Positions 36,501 through 47,737 of a DNA stretch of 64,000 nucleotides are shown here, one piece after another. The notes beneath the pieces were generated by a model. The model worked only from the letters and a program-made list of their open reading frames with translations, ran no database searches and was not told where the DNA came from. A program made the translations under genes and the position numbers. The stretch comes from Naganishia liquefaciens (taxonomy: Eukaryota; Basidiomycota; Tremellomycetes; Filobasidiales; Filobasidiaceae): assembly GCA_013423385.1 (NCBI GenBank), contig BLZA01000040.1:558001-622000 (forward strand), given 5' to 3'. Within the stretch, counting starts at the first letter, position 1. Each line of letters begins with the position of its first letter.

Positions 36501-39500
36501 ATGGATCGCAGACTGCAAGCAGAGCTCTTCCCCGTCAATCTGTCCACCCGATGGCTTCCTACGGAGGAAATTGCGCCCACCGGGCCGTGGCCCAAGGAGG
36601 CCGTGTCCCAGTCGCTCGCCAACAACGTCGTTCGGTGGATTCACGCGGCGGCACTCGACATGCACACTGACGTGGGTCTCGCAAGCGTTCTCGCACCCTG
36701 GGTAGCGAGCCCCAATCCGTCGGATCTACTCTTGTGGTTTGAATTTGCACCGCAAGCGCTGGTCTTGCTCGAACAACTCCGAACGGCGGGCAACAAACCC
36801 GTTGATGACCGGTTTTTTGACGGCTTGCCTGTCATCAGTGCCACTCAATCGGAAGACCTGGCGGGCCTTCACGGTATCTACCTGCATTACATGGTCATGG
36901 AGCTTGCCGGTGGCAAGCAGGAGACGAGGGTATACATAGGCAAGGGCGCCGGCAGGATTACGGCCATTGACGACGGCCCGGCGATGGAAAAAAATCCCAA
37001 ATTGATTGGAATTCTGGGCAGATGGTGCTCGGGCCACTTGCCCTTGCTTGGAGCGGCTTCCTCAACAAAGTCCAACCCTTCGCTTCATGAATCCATGATG
37101 CTCTTTAAAAGACACGGCGAGCGCGTCATCAAGCGCAAAATCGTCGTCCTTTTCGGCATCAAGGCACTCGACGCCATCACGGTAGTGCATGGTCGGGATC
37201 GCGCCGCCATGGAGGCCGTCCGACTGCTGTTCCGGACGAGATCAGGAAGCAAGATTAATCAAGATTACGGAATGGACATGATTACCGACGACAAGATTGC
37301 GGGTCTGATCCGCTTCGCAGAGAATGCTTCCTTGCTCTTGGCCGGCGCATTTCTCATGGACCAGCCCAAAGGATTTGACATTGGAACCTTTACAAGAAAT
37401 CCCTGGACCGGGACCCGTTTTCGGAAATCGCGCGACCTGTACACCGAGATGGCCACCTCATTGCGCCCGCGCGTCTCACCTTTCAAAACCGCGAACAAGC
37501 AATCACCAATCGCCGAAAAGGCAATGAGGGCCTCGATGAGCTGCGCCGATTTCGACAAAGCTCTGGAAGAATACAACGCATTTCGACCGACGCTCCTGGG
37601 AAAGACGTGGGATATTCAAAGGCACAAATTTCTCAACATTGCGCCGCACACGGAATATCGGTACTCTTTGCATTCCAACTTGCAGGTGCCCAGAATTTTG
37701 GCCTGGTGGGAACGTTGTAAGTAGCCGTGTTGCGTTTAAAGAGGTCTGAAAAGCTCATCCAGCGGTCAGTTATGAATCCGCAGGATTGGGTACAAGTCGA
37801 CTGCGATCCTCAGGGCAACGTCTCGATTGTGAATCTGGAGCGTCAAGACATGACATATATCGCATCGGCCGCGACACACGTTCGGGACAGATTGCGAATG
37901 CCAGGCCCAGACGGCGATACCTTTAGCGAGTCCGACGGCAGGTTCCCCGACAAGATCACCCTCGCTATCCCCGCGGCAGGCAAAAAGGCTCATGTATGGC
38001 TTCAAGTGACGGAACTTGACCAGTACGGTTGTATCAGACAAGACTTGACTGGCTTGTACGTATGGGTTGCCGACGGGAACAAGCGTATCATCAAGGTCCT
38101 CGGACGCCTGGAGAATCCGGAAGAAACCGGTGGCGGCGAGATCATCATGCCCCGCGACGATCTCATCTTGTTCAGAGCGCTCGGGAGCGTCATTCAAGTC
38201 ATGTCCCGGGCCATCCGCCTCAAGGGCGCCCACTCTTCGGAAAAGTTTCAGTATGCAAACATGCTCCGAAAGCTCGACTATAATGCGGCCTGGCTGCATT
38301 TGGCGAGGAATGCTTGTGACCCGCCGCCTGCTTTTCGAGAGCAGAATCCCGCCTACGCGGCAATGCTAAGTCGACCTGCCGCCCTCACATCTGCCAAAGT
38401 CAAGACATATATGGGTATTTACGCCAAGCTGTTTGAGGATCTCCCAGAGAGTGCAAGCTTTGGTCAGAGTTACGATGAAGAGGTCGCCGCGCGCCACCGC
38501 GCAGAAGAACAGTTTCTCGCGAGATTGGCGCAAACTACCGTGGCCCCGGACCTTGTTTCCAGTGAGCTGCTCGACATCGCTCGCGCTCACGAGTCGGTCG
38601 TCCTCGCCTTTCACCCCTCGGCAGCACCCGCAGTTGACGGACAGCCGGGGGAACTGGCAGAGACGTTTGAGGGTGAACTGCTCGCGCAGTGTCTGTACAG
38701 GCAGGGACCCTTGCGGGTAATAGAGAGTCACGTATGGCAATGGAGATTTGGGACGCGTTTTGTCGGACTACCTGCACACCGGCGGCCCTTTGATGCTGAC
38801 AGCATGTCTTCATATAGGCCACATACCTACGGCAGAGACAGCCTCGGCTTCCTCGACTCGCACCACTCGGTCGCCCGATTTTGCGTCGTCGTTGACCGTA
38901 CTGTGCAGCATGGTCCGACGACACTGGCGCGACTCTTGTTGGGCCAGGGTACAAACATTCATGGACAAAAAGACCCGGTGCTCGAGCTTTCACAACTGAA
39001 CGCAGAAGCGGTGGATAATCTGGTCCGACTAGCGGTGGATATCTTACAAGATGAGATTCTGGTCGATTCGACCGCGCCGGTCGGAAACGCGACGAGGCCG
39101 TGGGACAGTGAGGGCGATTCTTCTCAGCTCAATTTCACGTGGCGCTTGATACCGGCAAAACATGCATGCGACGCCAAGGCAAGTTAGCTTCCGCTCGGCG
39201 TCGGAGGAGGCTTCACTGATGAATGTGCAACTAGATTGTACAACGCTACAATCCCGCAGGAGAGACGGCCATGGCGACTTCGGCGTTTATTGTAGAAATG
39301 CTCTACCATCGCCTGGCTCCGAAGCCTTTGGCGCAGCCGCCGGCTCGTCTCTCGACCGCCAACGCCAATCCCGGTCAGAACTTTGTAGATGCAGTCAATC
39401 AAATGTTTTCCACGGCACCGAACGCTATTCGCGAAGTCGTCGCCCACTTGTTCGAAGAATCCGACAGCGTGCCGTGCTATCCAGTACCGCGCAAAATGAT

Positions 39501-40653
39501 CCGATTCCTGTATTCGGACGTCGGTACGGTCACGGCAGAAAGGGCAATGCTGCAGGCTGCGGTGCATGCCATCATTGTCCGATTAGCTTTTATTTCCGGC
39601 TGCCTTCCTCAAGCCTTGCATCATAGCGTTTCGACGCTTCTCAATGGACAGGGTTTCACGCCCGGTGTGTGGCATGACATTGAAGACGAGCGTTTGGCAC
39701 CGCCGTCTGCCAGCAACAATGGTGTCCCGCCGTCTCAGGCGCTTGTACAGGGACATGCACAGCACCGAGTCGAGGCAGATCAGCTCGTGATGATGCTATG
39801 GCTGCTGTCTGGGCTATTGGCTGATCATCTGGTCGGCGGCCAAGCGGCTGAATGGGCGGCTTTGCACCAGCTACATATGCAAATTCTGAGAGCGTGAGTA
39901 TTTATTAGCATCATTGGTCTCGGGCGAGTGTTCACAATGCCCAGACTTTGTGTTTTCCCATCGACTCGAGCCGTCGACCCTGTCGCAGTGTTGCAGCGCC
40001 TACAACAATACAAAGTCAAAGATGAAGAAGAAACACTATATCTATCAATCATGTTTGCGGGCTCGGTCAAAGGTCACACGGACAGGGCAGGCCTGGCTCT
40101 GCAGGCTCTCGGCAGTCTCAGTCTGGAACCGCTGCAGACTACGCTCGAGTGGCTGGTGTCGGCGCTGGAGCGCGACAAGGCCCAAGAGCTGATGCGCGCC
40201 TTTGAGGCCTGGCGTACAGCTGCTGGTGACTCGTCGGATGCAAGTACTGAATTTCTCTCGACTAGAGTACCCGCCTGACAATGCTCTCTCTAGGCTCGTG
40301 ATTTCCTCGTGTCGTCTTCGGCAAACATGCATCGCCAGATCATCGGCAAGGTCTGCGGAACTTTCGTGTATCTCATGTGCGACCGAGACCGACTCATCGA
40401 GTTGGATCTCGCGGGTGAGAACATTATGGCGACCGAAATTGTTTCTGCGCGAGAGGCAGTCTTTCTGCAGATGAAAAATATCGGTAATCGGACCGTCCTC
40501 GAGGCAATGTGGCCGTCTCAGGGTACAAGGGGGGAGCGATCCATTCAGAGGTGGAAACTAGAATCAGCACTGCCGATGGCTCATGGCGCCGTAATGGTGT
40601 CCGCGTTTTTTGCCCACGCCTTTATCGATGAACGCATGGCTGTGGAGTTGTAG
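36501..40653 (+). CDS. Orphan 1312-aa protein with GIY-YIG-like motif
   Basis: Five exons (36501-37716, 37770-39178, 39235-39893, 39945-40239, 40294-40653) splice in frame to 1312 residues. I do not recognise the full-length family. Residues ~125-250 resemble a GIY-YIG fold: GIYLHY at 125, RVYIGKGAGRI around 143-153, a downstream HESMMLFKRHG, and MEAVRLLFRTRSGSKINQ around 237, similar to the catalytic Glu helix and Asn of that superfamily. The GIY to YIG distance (20 residues) is longer than typical. The rest is helical and globular-looking with no transmembrane segment. Introns 39179-39234 (AAG/GCAAGT) and 40240-40293 (GAT/GCAAGT) both need GC donors to keep frame. No neighbour suggests a role. 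Confidence 0.7.
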
Positions 40654-41701
40654 ACTTGTAAAACACATGGACAATCATTGATTAAAGCTTCGTGCTGCTG
40701 CTCAGTTCTCAAAGCACTGTACGTGGAGAGCTTCCGCCCTGCCACTGCAGATGGGCGAAATAGCGCAAGGGACGAGGCGCCGGGACGGAGCGGTGTAGAT
40801 GTGCGAAACAAGTTGTCTCGAAACGTAAAAGAGCGGAAAACCCCTTCAACGCTTGCCTTCCGAGGCAGAGTACCAAGGCTACCAGTCGAGAGTTTACTGG
40901 TGAATCGACACGACCGACGAAGCTCGGCGCACTCTCTGTCTAGACCTGGATGAACTCACCCGCGAGATATGCGCTGGAGGGTTCGCGGCTGAACGAAATA
41001 TGTCTAGTATCACTGTTTGAATGCACCAAACTAACCATTCCCACGCTGCACGACAGATGGCCGACAGTGGCTGGAGTCGGGATCAGTCCCGCTCAACAGA
41101 TAGAGCTGGCTCATGCTGCGCACGTCGCTTTCATCGCTCGCTTGACATAGACGCATGTGTCAAGGCATAAGACGAGTCGCCACGGCGAGTTAGGAAGACC
41201 ACTGAACAAGGGATTTCTCGACTTTCAAGCTGAGGACAGTGTGGCAGCTTTCGATAATCGTTCCATCCCGCGTGGTCGAAGAGACCGGAATTGCCAGAAT
41301 CATCGCTAGTGAGCTTGCCTGAGTTGATAAGAAAGATGCGAATGCTGCATATACTCGTGTCTGCTTCCATCCCAGACATCAGGAATCAGGAAGAGAGCCA
41401 AAGGGCATGCAGAATAGCTTTAGATCAAGCACGATGGTCGGCAATGAAAAGTGTTTCTGGAATCAGAGCTTTTGTTTCCGCCAGTTGCTGAAGCTACAAA
41501 CAGTCGTAATAAAAGCTGGCCAAAGTGGATAGAGATTCCGCGTGAAAGTGGCAGAAGCTTGGGTGTTGAGATCCCGTGAAAGTGGATTGTTATCAAGATT
41601 GGTTGCGGGCGCGTTAGGTTATCCGGGCGCCGCGCGACAGAAATTAAATCTTTTCTGCCCCGGTATATAGCGAGCTCATCCTTGCTAATTTACATGTTGT
41701 A

Positions 41702-41807
41702 CACCTGCTTACGCTAAGGCTATCAGTGGTTGACCTTAGCGTAACAGGTGAGTAGTACTGTTCATGATATCGAAGGCTATCAGTAGTCGACCTTAGCGTA
41801 ACAATTG
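41702..41807. repeat. Hairpin plus direct copy (CCTTAGCGTAA element)
   Basis: The arm CACCTGCTTACGCTAAGG (41702-41719) is complemented by CCTTAGCGTAACAGGTG (41734-41750) across a 14-nt loop. The loop and right arm recur as AAGGCTATCAGTAGTCGACC and onward at 41773-41803, 57 nt further on. This could be the end of a small DNA element or a structured regulatory site. Confidence 0.7.
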
Positions 41808-42309
41808 TCTTGCGCTACTATTGAACCACCCCCATGACCTGATTGCAATGACAGTCAATTGCTGCTCCAAAAACATTTCATTTGTGGTCCATCTTCCGCA
41901 ATAGTTAAGAAAGCCGATGCCCCTATAAAAGGAAGTCATGACAGTATGGCAAGCATAGTTGTGTAAAATAGCCGTTCATGATTTTAATTTATCCAGCGCT
42001 TGAAGTTGATCTAGTCAGCCCTTCGAGCAATAAACAAGGAGGCGTTGGGACAATCCAAAATTACTGTGTAGGATCTTGTCTTGCTTGACTCAGTTGGCAA
42101 GATTGGCAAATATTGATATGCAGAATGCAACATGTCAAGCTCAACTTCGCTTGGGAAAAGAAATTGATGTCGCTTTTGTCGTTTTTTTTTTTTCCTTTAA
42201 AAATCGGAGAGGACAAGGACGGAACAGACGTTACAGTTACTGGATAGCATTAGCGCCCCGCGCGCCCGCGCGCTAAAAAGCGCCTGTGGTGTCACCGGGA
42301 AGATGAAGT

Positions 42310-42394
42310 TAACGAATATCACAATGAGTCGTGTGTTGTATAAGGATCTAAAGGAATAACAACATACCTAACGAATATCACAATGAGTCGTGTG
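42310..42394. repeat. 26-bp direct repeat
   Basis: Two identical copies of a 26-mer beginning TAACGAATATCACAATGAGT lie at 42310-42335 and 42369-42394, 59 bp apart start to start. Confidence 0.85.
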
Positions 42395-42839
42395 AGGGAT
42401 TCGTCAGGAGTACAATGAGGGAAACGAGCCAGTGTTCACCTATATACCAGTCCCTCCCATCAGGCCGCGCCAGCGCAATGTTGTTCTTGAGCCGTGATTG
42501 GCGAAAGGACAATAAATTGATGGAAAGGACAGAGACGTGATTGATGGCGGTGAGATTCGGTATGACGTATCATTCAACAGAAGTCACTGAACATTCACAT
42601 TGACTGTCGTCGATTAAACAGCAAATGGCATTTGGCTTGTAGTGCCGCGGAAATCACAAGATCGTGCTGATCTTTGTAGTATTCCTCACTGACCATGGTA
42701 TACGCAGCTGTTGTCACGACCGCCGAGTAAGACTCAGTAATCCAGCTTGTTCAGCTGATATCCCGGGTAGGTGCCACGATCCACATGAACAGCAATAAAA
42801 AGCCTTTGATAAGCTCTCCGGTGTATCCTGTAAGGTTGT

Positions 42840-45800
42840 AGAGTGTTTTCAATCCAACGAAGCCGCTGGCCACCGATCCCGATCGGCGACGCTATCGCAA
42901 ACGCCATCCAAAGCTGTACAATCCAGCTTGCTGAGCAGAAATGCGCGGGGTAGGGTTGCGCGGCATCTGAATAGCGATGGGAATATACTCAGGCCTCCGA
43001 CAGACCATCCGCTGCAGCAAATAGAATCACAGACTGTCCTCAATCTATCGTAGCCGGTCTCAGTTCATTGTGTAGGATGACGCTATCGCAAACGCCAATC
43101 AAACCTGGACATGAGGATGATGAGGTTAGCTCGCTCGGCAGATGCGCGCGCAGTTGAACGCTCTTCGAGCCTTGACACAAAGGTTCGCTGTAGACATATC
43201 AAACGATAGCCTTTGATCCATCCACCAAAGCCTCTCATGAGGGCTGAGGGTAAACGATGGTATCGCAAACGACTTGCAAACCTCGACCGACTTGCTGAGC
43301 AGAAACTCTGAAACTCGTCTTTTCAGGATTGCGCGGCACATGATAGGATAGGACAGTCTTTAGGCCTTGGACAAATCATCCGCTGTAGCACATAAAGACT
43401 CTTTTCAATCTATCAGAGCAGCCTGCGAAAGTTTGCGCGTGTCGACTCTATCGCAAACGCCGTCCAAACCTCGAGCAACTTGCTGGGCTAAAACGCGCGC
43501 GCCAGGGTCGCGCCGCCATTGAATAGCGATCGAACTTTACTCTGGCCTTTGACAAGCTGTCCGCTATAGCACATGATTCTAAAGACTCTTCTCATTCTAT
43601 CTACAGCGCTCCCCAGCAAATATGCTGAGCGACATCAGCGCAAACGCCATGCAAACCGGGAGAGTTCATCTCTTTCAGCTGAAACGCGCGGTGAGGTCGT
43701 GGAGTACTTGAACAGCTATCAAACGCTTGTCGAAGCTTGCACCAGCTGTCCGCTGCAGAATATGAATCTGTAGACTCTTCTCAATCTATTAAAGACGCTC
43801 GCCGACGGTTGTGCTTGTCGATGCCACTGCAAACGCCGGGCGAAACTCGACCATTTTGCTAGTCCCTAACACGTCAGGGTCTTGCGCCACTCATCCAGCC
43901 ATAAAACGATGCTCGTGCCTCCGACTGACCGTCCGCTATAGCATATGAGTCTACACACCCTTCCCAATCTATTCAGGGCGCTCCCGGATGGTGGTGTAGG
44001 ACGACGCTACCGCAAATGCGCTGTAAACCTCCACCGACTTGCTCGGCTGAAACTCGCGCGGTCGGGTCGCGTCGCTTTTGCAACCTTGCATAGCGATAAA
44101 ACGTTTGTCGCTGTTTCAACCGACTGTTCGCTGCGGCCTGTGCATCTACATATTCTTTTCAATCTGTCTGAGTTGGTCGCTAAGGATTGCGGATCTCGAC
44201 GCTGTCGCAAACGCCATGCAAACCGAGAGAGCTCAGTTCGCTCAGCAGAAACGAGCGGGGTAAAGTCGAGGGGCATCCGAATGAAGTTAGGACTTCTTCT
44301 GGGATCTGACCGACTGTCTATGTATGTCTAGACTCCTCGCAAGCTAACAGAGCCGTTCCTCGACTACTATGCATGACGACGCTCTCGTAAATAGAATACC
44401 AGCCTCAACATTCCAGCTTGTTGAGATGAAACGCATGCGGCAGAGTCGCGCCGCATTCGGTTAGCGGCAAGGCTTTACCCAGGCCTTGACACAAGTGTCC
44501 GCTGTAGCATACGAATGTATAGACTCTTCTCGCTCGAACAAATCCGCTCGTGGATCATCAGGGTGAACGACGCTGTTGCAAACGCCATGCAGATTTGAAC
44601 AGGCCAGCTTGTTGCCTAGAACCGTGCATGGCAGGCTTGCGCGGCACTCGAAGAGCGACAGGACGTGTTTCGGGCGTGTGACGAGCTGTCCGCTTTATCG
44701 CATGATTCTATAGACCCTTAACATTCTATCAAAGGCACTCACCAACAAAGGTGCTTGTCGACGCTATCGCAAACGCGCGCAAACCGGGAGAGTCTAGCCC
44801 GCTCGGCTCGCACGCGCGCGGTGGGATCGCGCGGCATCTGCACAGCGATAAAATATGCAACAGGGGGCCTTTGGCCACCGAGTTGTTGTAGGCTATGTAT
44901 CCATGGAATCCTTGCAACCTATCAGGGTCGCTCACGGATGATCAAATAGGACGACGTCATCGCAAATGCCATTCAAAGCTGTTCAATCCAGCATGCTGAT
45001 GAGTAGAAACGCGCGGGGTAGGGTTGTGCGGAGTTTGAACAAGGATGGGACTTTACTCGAGCGTTCCGCCGGCCATCCGCTGTAGCACATGGGCTTACAA
45101 ATGTTCTTAACCTATGATGGCCGGTCTCGAGTCATTGTGTAGGACGACGTTATAGCAGACGCCATGCCAAATCTCTACAGGCTGGCCCGCTCAGCTGAGA
45201 CACGCGTGGCAGAGTCGCGGATCGAGCGTTGACATGATGATAGAATGTTCTTCGAGCCTTGGCACAACTGTCCGCTGTGGGATATGAATTGCTAGCCTCT
45301 GCTTACCTCATCAGAGCCTCTCCTCAGCGTTCAGGGCGGACGACTCTATCGCAAACGCCCTGTAAAACATCGACCGGATTGCTGAGCTGAAACGCGTGCG
45401 TCATGGTCGCGCGGCAGTCGAGTAGCGATAGGACAGTTTGTGGGCCTTGGACGGACACCCGCTGTATCACAAGGTTCTATAGACTCTTATCAATCCATCA
45501 GAGTCAATAACAGACGATCATGTACGACGAAGCTATTGCAGACGCCGCGCAAATCAAGAGAGTCTAGCTCGCTCGGCTGACACGCGCGCGGTAGAGTCAT
45601 GGAGCATTCGGATAGCAATCAAACGTTTTTCGAGGCATGCACCAACTGTTCGCTGTAGGATATGTATCTGCAGACTCTTCGCATTCCAACAAACCCGCTC
45701 GCCGACGATTGTGCCTACCGCAAAAGCCAGGCGAACCTCATGTCCTCGACTGACTTGCTCGTTTGAAACGCGCCCATCAAGGTCACGCGCCACTTGAACA

Positions 45801-47700
45801 GCGATAGAACGTGATCTTGGCCTTTGACGAGCTGTTTGCTGCATCAGATGACTACACAGACCCTGATCAATTTATAGAAACCGCTTTGTAGAATTTAGGC
45901 TGATCGACGCTTTCTTAAACGCCGTGCAAACCTCGACCATCTTGCTCGGCTGAAATGCTGGCGGTCCAGTCGCGCGGCCTTTTGATCGCGATAGCAGTTT
46001 TTCGGCCTTTGACCGACTTTCCGCTATGGCGCATGAATCAATCTTCTCTTGTCAGTTCCCTAAAACGTCTGACAACGATCATGTAAGACGACGCCATCGC
46101 CGAATGCCAGGCAATCCTGAACAGTCCAGCTTGTGTGGGCTGAAACGCGGGCATCAGGGTCGCGCTCCAGTTGAGAAGCGATACGGCGGTCTCTCGGCCT
46201 GTGAGACCAGCTGTCCGCTGTATCATATGAGTCCGTAGACTCTGCTTAATCCGTCAATGTCGCTCGCCAAGGCTTGAGCATGTCGACGCTGTCGCAAATG
46301 TCAGGCAAACCTGGACATTCCAGCTTGCTTGAGCTGAAAAACGCGCGGTACTGTTTCGCCGTCACTCGCGTATTGCTGCAACGTTCATCAACTGTTCGCC
46401 GTAACATATGAATGTATAGGCTCTTCTCCATCGATGAGACCGCTCAAGATTGGTCAGGCTGGTCGACGCTATCGCAAACGCCATGGAAAGCTGGACAGTC
46501 CAACTCTAAGCTGAAACGCGCGCGGTAAGGTTGTGGAGCACTTGAGTACCAATCATACTCTATTCGAGGCTTGCACCGACTGTCCGCTGTAGTGTATCTA
46601 TCTACAGACTCTTACGAATCCAACAAAGCTGCTCGCCAAGGCTTACGCGTGTCGATGCCATCGCAAACGTGGTCGAAACCTCGGCCAGCTTGCTCGGCTG
46701 AAACGAGCGCTGTAGGTTATGGAGCACTTGAACAGCTATCAAACGCTTGTCGAAGCTTGCACCAGCTGTCCGCTGCAGGATATGAATCTGTAGACTCTGC
46801 CAATCTATGAAAGACGCTCGCCGACGGTTGCGCTTGTCGACGCTACCGCCAACGGTGCACAGACCTTGACAATCTAGCTGACTGAGCTGAAACGTGACGC
46901 GTGAAGTGACCGCTGGGCATCTGAATAGCCATAGGACATTGCTCGGGCCTCGGACCAGCTGTCCGCTTAGCGATATGAATCTGTGGATTGTTCTTGATCT
47001 ACTAAAAAAGCTCATCGACGGTTGTGCTTGTCGCCGCGACCGCGGGGGCGCGCAACTTGCTCGGCTGAAACGTGCTCGGTAGACGCTCGCTGCGCGGCAC
47101 TTCGCATCAACAGCGATGAAACGTTTTTTGAGCCGCCAACCGACTATCCGCTGTAGCATATGGATCCACAGACTCTCCTCAACTCATCAAAGCCGCTTCC
47201 CGATGAACATGTAGGACGACCCCATCGCAAACGCCATTCAGACCTGGACAGTCCAGCGTGCTGAGCAAAAACGCACGCCGTAGCCGGTAGGGTCGCGCGG
47301 CACTTACGTAGCGATAGGACGGTCTTTGGGCCTGTAACCAACTTTCTGCTGTAGACAAAGTTCTATAGACTCTTCTCAATCCGCCGCAGCCGCTTATCGA
47401 GGTCTGCGCACGTCGGGTCTATCGCGAACGCCATGCAAAGCTTCGCAGTCCAGCTTGCTCAGGTAAGACGCGCGGGAGGCGGGTCGCGCAGCATTCGAGT
47501 CGCGACACGCTGGCGTACTGGCAGTAACCATCCCGTCCATACGAATCCGTCAAGGTTGGTCTCCCTATCAACACTTTTCTGCAAACAATTGCGTGTCCTG
47601 CTGCCACGGCAAACTGTACTCAGAATTGATAGTCTAGCTCGCTCAGCTGAGACGCGCGACGTCCGCGGTCCGATCCACGCGACGTCCAATATTTCTACAA
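42840..47700. repeat. Diverged ~188-bp tandem satellite, about 26 copies
   Basis: A conserved block, consensus CGCTATCGCAAACGCCATGC, recurs with its CGCAAA core near 42896, 43087, 43264, 43452, 43639, 43828, 44011, 44216, 44396, 44577, 44768, 44961, 45154, 45350, 45537, 45719, 45914, 46098, 46293, 46473, 46662, 46847, 47041, 47226, 47423 and 47608 (mean spacing 188.5). Within each unit the same order follows: GCTCGGCTGAAACGCGCG, a CGCGGCA...AGCGATA block, CTGTCCGCTGTAGCATATGA, ATAGACTCTTCTCAATCTAT, then GCTCGCCGACG. Indels of up to about 15 bp and in-frame stops rule out a repeat protein now. The array ends within about 40-100 bp of the coiled-coil gene's stop codon. Confidence 0.9.
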
Positions 47701-47737
47701 CTTGCACTCACGCTACGAGCCATGTTCATTCGTCACC

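Larger units (their letters stand above)
40654..42839. other. Gene-poor, repeat-bearing spacer left of the satellite
   Basis: About 2.2 kb with no supported gene. From about 41600 it becomes A/T-richer and carries a hairpin-forming repeat pair (41702-41807), a T tract near 42183, a CG-alternating stretch near 42253-42272 and a 26-bp direct repeat (42310-42394). Confidence 0.5.

Noticed and set aside
46602-47159. 185-codon minus-strand frame inside the satellite with repeated phrases such as SLQIHILQRTAGASFDKRLI.
   Set aside because: It is a by-product of the repeat: equivalent frames in other units are broken by stops and shifts, and the unit length is not consistently a multiple of three.
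42840-47700. Satellite as a decayed extension of the coiled-coil exon array.
   Set aside because: The exon-plus-intron unit is about 135 bp and its sequence does not match the ~188-bp satellite unit on either strand.
42840-47700. CRISPR-like array.
   Set aside because: The setting is eukaryotic, the units are long and diverged throughout, and there are no unique spacers between exact repeats.
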